Below, piece after piece: positions 22,043 to 30,037 of a stretch of DNA of 31,737 nucleotides; position 1 is the stretch's first letter; each line of letters opens with the position of its first letter. This stretch comes from QQWI01 sp964522015 (lineage in GTDB: Bacteria; Bacillota; Clostridia; Peptostreptococcales; Acidaminobacteraceae). Both the position numbers and the translations under genes were made by a program. Location of the stretch: NCBI GenBank assembly GCA_964522015.1, contig CAZFST010000040.1, positions 1-31,737 on the forward strand, written 5' to 3'. The notes under the pieces are model-generated. The model did no database searches, was not told the DNA's origin, and saw only the letters and a list, made by a program, of their open reading frames with translations.

Positions 22043-23095
22043 TCATAGTTGGTCCGCAAATGCAAAGCTGCCAAATACCCCGCCTGTATGCACAAATAGA
22101 ATGCATTTTGAATTTTCAAGTCGCCCTGCTTCTATCTCTGTTAGGAGGCCGTGCATGGCTTTTCCCGTGTAGACTGGATCCAACACAACCCCCTCGAGAT
22201 GGGCCACATGTTTGATCCGTGCGAGACAGTTATCATAGGGTATGGCATAGCCTTGACCTTGATAGCCGTCTATAATCCAAAGCTCCTTGCGGGCTGCAGC
22301 CATCATTTCATCATGGTTGTAAGTTTCCTCAATGTCCTGAAAATGATCTGTATAAATAGCCATATTTTCTAGAATCCCTAAAACCACTTGCTTATAGTGG
22401 GAAGCCTCTGCGCCAATGCTGATGCCCAGTATCTTACGGCGCTCCACATTCAAATAATTGCCGAGCCACAGGCCTGCAAACGTGCCTCCAGACCCCACTG
22501 CGCAAACAATGGTATCAAACCGCTTTTCACCAGCCAGTATGGAACCCGCCTTCAGCACGGCATCAAATTCCGCGCGGATGATTTCTTCAAAACAATCCAC
22601 GTAGCCTAGGGTACCCACGGCATTTGAGGCGCCAATTGGCACAATATATGCCTTTTGCCCTTTTTCAGCGTAGTCATTTTTAATGGACTCCAGTGTTTCC
22701 AAGTATGTTGGATACTTTGAAGGGTCCAAATAGGTGATGGTGGCCCCTAAAACTCCGTCTAGAAAGTGGTTACCCCCGTAGCGGAGCTCCCCCGTCATTT
22801 TCTGGTCAGGCGCGATGCCAAAGAGCACCAAGTGGCAGTCCAGCCCAAGTTTTCTACACGCTGCAGCCGTTGCCCTTGCATGATTTGACTGAATGGCCCC
22901 CGCAGTGATGATCACAGAACACTCCTCATCCATGGCCTCTCCCAGAGCATATTCCAGCTTACGGGTCTTATTGCCAGACAGTTCAATGCCGCTATAGTCG
23001 TCTCGCTTGATATAGATGGTCTTGTCCATCTGCTTTGAAAGCCGTTCCAATTTCACGGTTGGTGTCGGATAATTACCTAATCTGATACGTCTCAT
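22043..23095 (-). CDS. PLP-dependent D-cysteine desulfhydrase / ACC deaminase family enzyme
   Basis: A 350-residue fold-type II PLP enzyme. Residues 34-48, YSGIELSGNKTRKLE, hold the PLP lysine (K43 in GNKTRKLEY). SNH at 70-72 is the re-face serine motif. VGSGGTFAGLWLGN (about 195-208) is the phosphate-binding glycine loop. The C-terminus has DPVYTGKAMHGLL. It degrades D-cysteine to pyruvate, H2S and ammonia, or opens aminocyclopropane carboxylate; I cannot separate the two by eye. The ATG overlaps the upstream kinase-like gene stop (ATGA, 23092-23095). Confidence 0.88.
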   Translation of the reverse strand: MRRIRLGNYPTPTVKLERLSKQMDKTIYIKRDDYSGIELSGNKTRKLEYALGEAMDEECSVIITAGAIQSNHARATAAACRKLGLDCHLVLFGIAPDQKMTGELRYGGNHFLDGVLGATITYLDPSKYPTYLETLESIKNDYAEKGQKAYIVPIGASNAVGTLGYVDCFEEIIRAEFDAVLKAGSILAGEKRFDTIVCAVGSGGTFAGLWLGNYLNVERRKILGISIGAEASHYKQVVLGILENMAIYTDHFQDIEETYNHDEMMAAARKELWIIDGYQGQGYAIPYDNCLARIKHVAHLEGVVLDPVYTGKAMHGLLTEIEAGRLENSKCILFVHTGGVFGSFAFADQL

Positions 23096-23997
23096 ATAAT
23101 TGCCTCCTCATCATCACTGTTAAAATTCACAAAATGCTGTAATGTCTCAAAAATCTCACCGGAGCGCAACTGCGCCAGTGCCTCCATTCCCCATTCTGGA
23201 AATTGCGTCCTCTCATAAGCAACGGCAAGGCCAATTAGGGGCGACACTAGGTTGTTGATTTCACGTTCATATGGCTCTATTTCTCCATAGGCTTCACAAA
23301 AAATACTGTGCATTGATTCAGGTAATCCCGAGAGAACATTGGAGATATCGAAAAAGGCAAGACCTGCGCCTACAAAGTTGTAATCAAAGATATAGGCATC
23401 GTCTAAAGACTTTGATACCACTGCATTACCGTAGAAAAAATCATTATAGGTAATGGTTTTATGGGATTCCAGGTAAGTTAAAATCCGGTCCACTGCAATC
23501 GGTAACTCAATCCAAAACTCGTCACAATCATAGCCGCTTTTTTCTTTGATTTCTAGGAGATTTTCTGGTGTCAAAAGACGGAGCTCTGAGTAGAATCCCT
23601 GATCCCCTTGGGTTTGAAGGTGGGTTTTACCAGCCTTATGTAAGTTGCGATACCAATTAGCTAGACCCTTGACAATCCCAGGATTTTCAAGATCTGATTT
23701 CAGTGCTAGCCTCTCGGTTGGGTGGTCTGCCATGTTTTCTAGCAGCAACGAATTGTCACCCATGGCTATAATGGGCATGGTCATAATGCCCAATTGGTTG
23801 AAGAGCTTGTAGATCTCTAACTCCCTAATATAAAGAGGATTTTCAAAGTATTTAAGCACCGGATTTTTTAAGCCATCCTGTAACACCACTACAAGAACCC
23901 CATCTTTATTGGACAGCACCTCCAGTGATTTGACAGTGATGCCATAATGCTTTGCTAATTCTAAAATGCTATTTTCTTGTGGTTGATTTAGTGACAT
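23092..23997 (-). CDS. APH/choline-kinase-like phosphotransferase
   Basis: A 301-residue protein of the aminoglycoside phosphotransferase/choline kinase superfamily. N-lobe: VVVLQDGLKNPVLKYFENPLYIRELEIYKLF (about 36-66), with the ATP-binding lysine in VLKYF. Catalytic loop: TITYNDFFYGNAVV (181-194), with D186 and N191 in place of HxDxxxxN; the His is replaced. Metal loop: IFDYNFVGAG, with D205 replacing DFG. Fold assignment is confident; the substrate is unknown. The stop overlaps the next gene by ATGA. It is 11 nt after the DUF218 gene. Confidence 0.78.
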   Translation of the reverse strand: MSLNQPQENSILELAKHYGITVKSLEVLSNKDGVLVVVLQDGLKNPVLKYFENPLYIRELEIYKLFNQLGIMTMPIIAMGDNSLLLENMADHPTERLALKSDLENPGIVKGLANWYRNLHKAGKTHLQTQGDQGFYSELRLLTPENLLEIKEKSGYDCDEFWIELPIAVDRILTYLESHKTITYNDFFYGNAVVSKSLDDAYIFDYNFVGAGLAFFDISNVLSGLPESMHSIFCEAYGEIEPYEREINNLVSPLIGLAVAYERTQFPEWGMEALAQLRSGEIFETLQHFVNFNSDDEEAII

Positions 23998-24008
23998 GAT
24001 TTTTTCTC

Positions 24009-24617
24009 CTATGATTTTCTGACAATTACTAAATCCTTAATGATCGCCAGTAGTTCCCGAGGTATCAATTGAATATGCTCTGCTAAGCTGTGTTTGGCTG
24101 ATTGACAGACAAATTCCCAATTAGCTCTTTGGGCTAAAAATCTGACTCTAAACATGTGAAAATCACTGGTAATTAGGAGTACCTTTTGTTTCTCGCCTGG
24201 CCACTGGGCCCCCATCAATTCACCGGAGAACTGGATATTCTCTACGGTGGAAGTCGACTGTTCTTCTCTAAATATTCGGGATGCCTTAATGCCATGATTA
24301 ACCAGATACCGCTTCATGGCAAGGGCTTCAGAGATCATTTCGTCTGCCCCTTGACCACCAGATACAATAATGGGTATGTCCATTTCTTTTACGGTCTCTA
24401 AACAAGCATCCAAGCGGGCTTTTAACCTTGGCGATACTTCTTCCCCATTGATACCGGCTCCAAAAACCACAGCTACTGTACTGGTTTTAATGTCAGTTTC
24501 TTGATCGCTACTCATACCACCGATAATTAGAAAGATTAATGTAATGAGTAAGGCTGAAAAAAGAGGACTCCTATGGTGGCTGCGGTTAATAGTCTTGCTT
24601 TCAGGTTTTTTTTTCAC
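24009..24617 (-). CDS. DUF218 (YdcF/ElyC-like) membrane protein
   Basis: A 202-residue protein if GTG 24617 is used; it has AAAGG 8 nt upstream, better than the in-frame GTG 24626. A basic head and one helix (LFSALLITLIFLIIGGM, about 20-36) anchor it. The domain that follows has AVVFGAGINGEEVSPRLKARLD, IIVSGGQGADEMISEA, SRIFREEQSTSTVENI and VLLITSDFHMFRVRFLA, all typical of DUF218. Members such as E. coli ElyC and SanA affect envelope integrity and vancomycin sensitivity. The gene sits directly after the ABC exporter genes. Confidence 0.88.
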   Translation of the reverse strand: MKKKPESKTINRSHHRSPLFSALLITLIFLIIGGMSSDQETDIKTSTVAVVFGAGINGEEVSPRLKARLDACLETVKEMDIPIIVSGGQGADEMISEALAMKRYLVNHGIKASRIFREEQSTSTVENIQFSGELMGAQWPGEKQKVLLITSDFHMFRVRFLAQRANWEFVCQSAKHSLAEHIQLIPRELLAIIKDLVIVRKS

Positions 24618-24640
24618 TTGCGCCACCTTTCTTATGTTAT

Positions 24641-26320
24641 CTAAGACAAAGACAGGACTCGCTCTGCAACCTCCACAGTTGACTGTCTATGAGCGATTGA
24701 AATCAGGGTCTTTGATGCAGAAATTGAGGCCATGGTTTGTAAGATATACTGTTCGTTTTCGTTATCTAGGGACGATGTTGCCTCATCAAAAATGATGATT
24801 TTGGGGTCTCTTAAAATGGTACGGGCTATGGCCAGGCGCTGCTTTTGGCCACCGGATAATTTAACCCCTCGTTCGCCAATCACAGTTTCAAATCCCTGTG
24901 GTAAAGTCTCGATAAAGCTGGCAATGGCAGCGTGCTCGCAGGCACGTCGGAGCTCAGCCATAGTGGCCTTGGGCTTAGCCAACCTTAAATTATCTGCAAT
25001 ACTGAGATTAAGGAGATAGGGTTCCTGCATAACTGCCCCTAATACTTTGGCACGGGTTGTTGACGAAATCTGATCCAATGGGACGTTCCCGATTGTGATT
25101 AGACCCTCTTGCGGTGTGTACTGTCCCAAGAGTATTTTTGCCAGTGTAGTTTTTCCGCAGCCACTGGGACCAGTGATGGCGGTATGGCTATTGGCTTCAA
25201 AGGTTGCACTCACTTGACTCAGAACAGGTGCCCGTTCTTCACTGTATGAAAAAGTCAGGTTTTTAACTTCTAGGTGAAGGGGTTCTGAAATAGTTGGTTC
25301 AGATCGTCTTGTGGCTTGCATATCCTTGTAGTGGGTTTGTTCCAAAAGACCTACAATCCTCTGAATTGCCGCCATTTCACTTGAAAGGGTCCCCACGGCA
25401 TTGGCCATCTTTTCTATATGGCTATAAAAGAGGGCGTAATAGAGCATGAACATCAGAAGCACATCCACGGACAAGTGATTGTTGATAATCAAAAGCCCCC
25501 CAATAAAGTACAGATTCATCCAGGTGATAAAAAAATCTTTAAAGGCGATAAACGTCCGATTGATTAACCAAAAGACTTGTCGCTTAACAAAGAGAGGTGT
25601 TAATGTGGACCAATGGCCTTCTAAGGTTTTGCTGTGATCCTCTTCAAGGCAAGATGACTTAATCTCTCGCCAGTGCTCAAAAGCGTTGTAAACAAAGGCT
25701 TCATACTGGGCATGTTGGTGCCTGAATTCTTTGGCCACAAGTCCAGCGTGTTTGCCCATAAATTTGGCAACCATAAAGGCCAATGGAATGGCCACAAAGC
25801 CTATGGCTGCTAAGATTGGAGAAATGGTCAACATCATTGCACCAAGCACAATAATACTGAGTATGCTGACACTATATTCTATAATATGCTCTTTGAAAAA
25901 ACGCTCAATTGCCACCGTATCGTCTTCCAGCCGGGCCTTTAAATCGCTAAATACATAACCTACATAGTCTTGATGGGGCATATTGGTGACTTCTCGGAGC
26001 ATTTTCTTTTGCAGTCGCAGCTTAAGTATTGAAAACACCCGATTATTACTTCGACGTTCAAGTACTACCCCAAGGGATTCAAAAACATAAATGGCCACAT
26101 AAGCCCCCATCAACCACCAAAGACTGTTAATTTCACCTTTAATCAGCACCCGGTCAACTAGTAACCTATAAAGCTGAGGGGTACAAAGGGCTAAAATCAT
26201 GGCATAAATCTTAAGCCCGCCCAAACTGACTAAAAACTTACCCTGCCCATGTAAATAGGGCTTGAGGGTCTGAACCAAACCCATTCTGACTTTAAAATCA
26301 CTTTTTTCTTTAGGCACAGG
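24641..26320 (-). CDS. ABC transporter half-transporter, ATP-binding and permease (second of pair)
   Basis: About 559 residues if GTG 26320 is used (GGAGG 8 nt upstream); the longer GTG 26326 is almost on the ribosome site. It has six transmembrane helices in the first about 310 residues and an ATPase after, with Walker A GPSGCGKTT, signature LSGGQKQR, Walker B IIIFDEATSSLD with its catalytic Glu, and H-loop AHRQS. All elements are intact. It overlaps the end of its partner gene, so the two probably form a heterodimeric exporter. The substrate is unknown. Confidence 0.9.
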   Translation of the reverse strand, partial: PVPKEKSDFKVRMGLVQTLKPYLHGQGKFLVSLGGLKIYAMILALCTPQLYRLLVDRVLIKGEINSLWWLMGAYVAIYVFESLGVVLERRSNNRVFSILKLRLQKKMLREVTNMPHQDYVGYVFSDLKARLEDDTVAIERFFKEHIIEYSVSILSIIVLGAMMLTISPILAAIGFVAIPLAFMVAKFMGKHAGLVAKEFRHQHAQYEAFVYNAFEHWREIKSSCLEEDHSKTLEGHWSTLTPLFVKRQVFWLINRTFIAFKDFFITWMNLYFIGGLLIINNHLSVDVLLMFMLYYALFYSHIEKMANAVGTLSSEMAAIQRIVGLLEQTHYKDMQATRRSEPTISEPLHLEVKNLTFSYSEERAPVLSQVSATFEANSHTAITGPSGCGKTTLAKILLGQYTPQEGLITIGNVPLDQISSTTRAKVLGAVMQEPYLLNLSIADNLRLAKPKATMAELRRACEHAAIASFIETLPQGFETVIGERGVKLSGGQKQRLAIARTILRDPKIIIFDEATSSLDNENEQYILQTMASISASKTLISIAHRQSTVEVAERVLSLS

Positions 26321-28097
26321 CACCACCTCCCATTAGGTTGTGTTGCTCTAAAAACAGCTCTCTATAAACCGAGCAATCGGTTAAGAGCTCGTCGTGTGTC
26401 CCAATTGACACCACTCGGCCCTCTGAAATCACCACCACCCGGTCAGCGGCCAAAATGGTCTCCAGCCGATGGGCAATCACAATCACCGTGCGCTGATTAC
26501 GAAGGGCTTGCCACGACTCCCGTATAACGGCTTCGCCCTCAGCATCAAGGGAAGAGGTCGCCTCATCCAATAGCACAATTGGTGGATTTTTTAAAAATAA
26601 CCGTGCCAAGGCCAGCCGTTGCTTTTGCCCCCCAGAAAGGGCCTGTCCATAAGAACCCACAAGTGTATCCAGTCCCAGTGGCAGTGACTGCACAAATGCT
26701 TTTAAATGGGCCCGTTCCAAGGCTTCCCATAGCTGAGTTTCAGTCAGCTCTTTGCGATCCAGAGACAGATTATACCCAAGAGTCCCGTCAAAAATCACGG
26801 ATTCTTGATGGACCGTGCCCATCATGCCCCGGAGTTTAGCATATGGCATATCTGAAATGTCCACCCCATCGATCCTAATATGACCCGAATTGGGATCAAA
26901 AAAACGTTGGAGTAGGGATGTCAGGGTGGTTTTGCCCTCGCCGCTTCTTCCTATAATAGCTGTGGTTTGTCCTCCGGTAATCTCGAGATCAAGATCCGAA
27001 AAAACAGGGGGCAAGCTTGGTTGATAGGCGAATGTGATGCCTTTAAAGGCAATCGTCGGCGCTTTTTTTGTCACCACTGGTACACTGCGCAATGTGGCTA
27101 GATCATCGGTCTTTTTTACCGGGTCCACCACTTGATCTTCTTCAATGGGTATTTCCAGGCAGGCAATAACCCTATCAATCCCCGTAAGGTTCCCTGGTAT
27201 GGCTACTGCTTTCTCGTTGAGTATTTTAAAGGCACTGACGCAGGTTGAAAAGTAGCCCATTGCAGCCACAAAGCCACCAAGGGTCAGTTGCCCTGAACCC
27301 ATTAAAAAGGCAGAGGTCATAAACATGACAAGCTGCCCTGCCAGTGAAATTCCAGTATTGGTTCTCTCTGAAACAACCTCTATCCGGCTTGCCGAAATAG
27401 CGAGCCGCGTGATGTCGGTTGAACGACGGATATACTGCTTTTGGATATGATCTTGGGCCCCAAGGAGTCTGATCTCCCCCATGCCTTTTAGGATTTCTAA
27501 TAGCCATGCGGTTAAGAGGCCTTCTTCTTTTTTGCGTTTGGAGATAAAGGGTTTGATGCGGCCAGAAAAATAGCGGGTTATGTAAACTGTTAAGGGTGTT
27601 AAGACCACCACCACCATGGCCAATGTTTGGCTGATGTAAAAGATGTAGCCAAGTGATAGCAATAGATTCAGACTTGCACCCACCCCGTAGAAGACGTTCC
27701 AGTGGATAAAGTTCATAAATTCTTCCACGTCTTTTTGCATCCGCGATGTCAGGTCCCCTGTGTGGCGATTGACCAGGTGTTCCCCTCGGTATTTGAGGAC
27801 TCGGGTGAACATGGCTTGTCGGATATCGTATAGGAAGTTGGTCATGAGTTTGGCCCATGAGATATTGAGTATAAAATGAAGTGTCTGGTTGACTAAAAAG
27901 ACCAGGGCGTAGAGGGAGATGATTTCAATAAAAGCGTCCATGCTCTTGCCCCTAAAGACTTCTTCCACCATCCGTCCAAAGAGAAAATGGAAGACTGATC
28001 CAATAAAGATAGTGGTGATGATGCACATAAAAAGGAGGCTAAACTTAAGCCAATGGGGTTTTGCAAAGTGTAGGATGTACCGTAGCCTATTTTTCAA
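26310..28097 (-). CDS. ABC transporter half-transporter, ATP-binding and permease (first of pair)
   Basis: About 595 residues from TTG 28097 (MKNRLRYILHFAKPHW), which has AAGGAG 6 nt upstream; the in-frame GTG 28145 overlaps the cyclophilin gene and lacks a ribosome site. It has six helices, then an ATPase with Walker A GRSGEGKTT, signature LSGGQKQR, Walker B IVLLDEATSSLD and H-loop AHRLE, all canonical. The end HNLMGGGACA overlaps the next gene. A typical type I exporter half (MsbA/LmrA-like). Confidence 0.9.
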   Translation of the reverse strand: MKNRLRYILHFAKPHWLKFSLLFMCIITTIFIGSVFHFLFGRMVEEVFRGKSMDAFIEIISLYALVFLVNQTLHFILNISWAKLMTNFLYDIRQAMFTRVLKYRGEHLVNRHTGDLTSRMQKDVEEFMNFIHWNVFYGVGASLNLLLSLGYIFYISQTLAMVVVVLTPLTVYITRYFSGRIKPFISKRKKEEGLLTAWLLEILKGMGEIRLLGAQDHIQKQYIRRSTDITRLAISASRIEVVSERTNTGISLAGQLVMFMTSAFLMGSGQLTLGGFVAAMGYFSTCVSAFKILNEKAVAIPGNLTGIDRVIACLEIPIEEDQVVDPVKKTDDLATLRSVPVVTKKAPTIAFKGITFAYQPSLPPVFSDLDLEITGGQTTAIIGRSGEGKTTLTSLLQRFFDPNSGHIRIDGVDISDMPYAKLRGMMGTVHQESVIFDGTLGYNLSLDRKELTETQLWEALERAHLKAFVQSLPLGLDTLVGSYGQALSGGQKQRLALARLFLKNPPIVLLDEATSSLDAEGEAVIRESWQALRNQRTVIVIAHRLETILAADRVVVISEGRVVSIGTHDELLTDCSVYRELFLEQHNLMGGGACA

Positions 28098-28119
28098 TTG
28101 AAACTCCTTATTCGTGACT

Positions 28120-28716
28120 CTACTTTCGGTCGTAGGCCAATACACCTTCGGTTTTTACAGGTTCACCATAGCTAACACCAAAGGTTTCAACCGTGATGGA
28201 TTCAATTACCTGTGGTTCTTTGGGTTCGTTAATCACAACACCAGGCACATCGGCTTCTATAGAAATCATTTCAAGTTGGACCAGACGGTCTAGTTCTTCA
28301 AATCCCGAAATCACCCGAGCAAAACCTGGATATTTGCCATCTAATCGCGGCACGTCCCCCACCACAATAAAGAAGCAGCTACCCGAGGCAAGTGTCTCAC
28401 CGTCTCCACCCATGGCCACTGCATACTTTGTCAGGGCCATGGCATTTGGATTGTCGTGTCCATTAATCCGGCTTTCATTGTCAATTAAAAAATCACAAAC
28501 AGGATCTTTGTCAAATGAAGTGTAGGTTGGTTGAATCACAAAATCTGGTACAATCCGCTTAATAGCACGATTGTTGTAGGCCCCTTGTCCTGCTAGCCAC
28601 ATAAAACTGGCTGCAGCATTGGGTGCGGATTCAGGATGAATTTCTAATATTATCTTAGCACCACTGGCCATGGTAATGGTTGCTAATGGCTGCTTTTGTG
28701 ATTGAATCATGGTCAT
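28120..28716 (-). CDS. Peptidyl-prolyl cis-trans isomerase, cyclophilin type
   Basis: A 198-residue cytosolic cyclophilin. It has IHPESAPNAAASFMWLAGQGAYNN (about 26-49), then RIVPDFVIQ (about 54-62), then GDGETLASGSCFFIVVGD (about 104-121), then LDGKYPGFARVISGFEELDRL (about 125-145). The FIVQ-type active-site residues are diverged relative to human CypA but the framework is clear. No signal peptide. Two ATGs (28716, 28710) are both possible. It is the first gene of the long operon behind an extended -10 promoter. Confidence 0.9.
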   Translation of the reverse strand: MTMIQSQKQPLATITMASGAKIILEIHPESAPNAAASFMWLAGQGAYNNRAIKRIVPDFVIQPTYTSFDKDPVCDFLIDNESRINGHDNPNAMALTKYAVAMGGDGETLASGSCFFIVVGDVPRLDGKYPGFARVISGFEELDRLVQLEMISIEADVPGVVINEPKEPQVIESITVETFGVSYGEPVKTEGVLAYDRK

Positions 28717-28757
28717 AGCTCTCGGCCCCCTTGTTGATCATAATTGCGACTAATTTG

Positions 28758-28766
28758 AGTATACCA
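28758..28766 (-). promoter_or_regulatory. Extended -10 promoter of the cyclophilin-ABC operon
   Basis: On the minus strand TGGTATACT (28766-28758) matches TGnTATAAT well. It lies about 40 nt before the cyclophilin start. The -35 is weak. It would drive six to seven genes down to about 21451. Confidence 0.5.
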
Positions 28767-28825
28767 CATTTGTAAACCAGTGGAAAAGTCCACTTCTAAT
28801 ATAGTCTTTTTTTCCATAGAAAAAA

Positions 28826-28955
28826 CCGCTATGGTTTTTCCACGAAAAAACCGCTATGGTTTTTCCGCGAAAAAACCGCTATGGTTTTTCCGCGAAAAAA
28901 CCGCTATGGTTTTTCCGCGAAAAAACCGCTTCCAAATCACTTGGTAGCGGTTTTT
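28826..28955. repeat. 25-bp tandem hairpin repeats ending in a terminator
   Basis: Units begin at 28826, 28851, 28876, 28901 and 28926, an exact 25-nt period; each contains AAAAACCGCTATGGTTTTT, a 7-bp stem with A and T flanks. The last unit changes into the full terminator: AAAAACCGCT (28921-28930) with AGCGGTTTTT (28946-28955) and inner CCAA/TTGG pairing. It ends the diguanylate cyclase transcript. The repeats look like partial copies of this terminator. Confidence 0.85.
28926..28955 (-). terminator. Terminator of the aldo/keto reductase - diguanylate cyclase unit
   Basis: The stem described under the repeat array begins 4 nt after the diguanylate cyclase stop and, on the minus strand, is followed by a run of T (plus-strand A-run 28919-28925). 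Confidence 0.8.
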
Positions 28956-28958
28956 GTA

Positions 28959-30032
28959 TTAAAGTACGGTTTTTACCTGGTTTCTACCCTTTTCTTTTGC
29001 CATGTATAGGGCACCGTCGACAGCTTTTACCATCTCATCAAAAGAGTGATAATGACTTGAAAATTCCACAACACCAAGACTAACCGTCACTGACTGATTA
29101 GTACCTGCAAGAGCTTCAAAGTTATATGTCATCACTGATTTGCGAATTTTTTCAGCAATCTGAACCCCCTCAGCTTCATCTGTATCCTTTAAGAGCATCA
29201 TAAATTCTTCACCCCCGTAGCGAGAAAACACATCGCTTTTTCTCACTTGATCTCTAATTAACTTGCTGAGTTCAACCAGTACGCTGTCTCCTGCTGGGTG
29301 ACCATAAGTATCATTAATATTTTTAAAATGATCAAGGTCCATAAGCATAAGACAAAAGGGACGATTGTATTTTTCGGCTAAATGAAACTGATTTTTACCA
29401 ACTTCAAAAAAATATCTACGGTTATAAATTTTAGTTAAGCCATCTGTGTTTGCCAATTGGTTTAGTTCCCGATTGGCTTTTGAGATTTCAGCAGCAAAAA
29501 AATAGAAGACGATTGTGATAGAGAATAGGGCTGAAAAAGCGGAAATACTTGCAAAAATAGCAGTCAGCTCATTACTGGCAAGATAAGCATTTGGATTTGA
29601 TGGCACTAACTCACTAAGGGTAAAAAGTAAGATTGCAACCCCAGAAAAAAAATAGGTCAGTTTACGATCAGTCGGTGACGCATAGTCAAAAACAAAAAAG
29701 GTGATAGGCGCAATGATAAAGAAAAATAGATTGAAATGAAATTCAACCGGAAACAGAAAGAAGACAATAGAGGATTCTTGCAGAATAAAGCCAAGCAATA
29801 TCAACAATTTCGCACTACTGTACTTTCGCTGTTTAAGCAAGATAAACACAATAAGTGAACTTATCAGATATGCAATGATACCAGGGACAGCCAATGTATA
29901 TCGCATAACAAACCCATAGATTATCGAAAAAACCGCTGCAAACATCAGAGAAAAACCATTGATCACATAGGCTATGCGGTGATGATAGTGCAGTTTCGCA
30001 TCATAACCAAGCCATTCTAATAGGCTATTCAT
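28959..30032 (-). CDS. Diguanylate cyclase (membrane GGDEF protein)
   Basis: A 357-residue protein. Six or so hydrophobic helices cover residues about 20-182 (for example ISSLIVFILL, TFFVFDY, SITIVFYFF). A GGDEF domain follows, with TDGLTKIYNRRYFFE (196-210), MDLDHFKNINDTYGHPAGD (231-249) and the active-site GGEEF at 273-277. A product-inhibition I-site RKSD (R264, D267) lies exactly five residues before it. It should make cyclic di-GMP and be feedback-inhibited. ATG 30032 has GAGGTAAGG upstream and lies 5 nt after the reductase stop, so the two are co-transcribed. Confidence 0.94.
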   Translation of the reverse strand: MNSLLEWLGYDAKLHYHHRIAYVINGFSLMFAAVFSIIYGFVMRYTLAVPGIIAYLISSLIVFILLKQRKYSSAKLLILLGFILQESSIVFFLFPVEFHFNLFFFIIAPITFFVFDYASPTDRKLTYFFSGVAILLFTLSELVPSNPNAYLASNELTAIFASISAFSALFSITIVFYFFAAEISKANRELNQLANTDGLTKIYNRRYFFEVGKNQFHLAEKYNRPFCLMLMDLDHFKNINDTYGHPAGDSVLVELSKLIRDQVRKSDVFSRYGGEEFMMLLKDTDEAEGVQIAEKIRKSVMTYNFEALAGTNQSVTVSLGVVEFSSHYHSFDEMVKAVDGALYMAKEKGRNQVKTVL

Positions 30033-30037
30033 TTTCC

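Noticed and set aside
24009..24626. GTG 24626 as start of the DUF218 gene
   Set aside because: The ribosome site AAAGG overlaps it too closely; GTG 24617 has better spacing.
27226..27858. A 210-aa minus-strand ORF overlapping the first ABC gene
   Set aside because: It is in another frame of the same strand over conserved ABC permease coding sequence and has low-complexity, proline- and arginine-rich composition.
28826..28955. The 25-bp units as a CRISPR array
   Set aside because: There is no spacer between units; the period is exactly 25 nt and each unit is a terminator-like hairpin.
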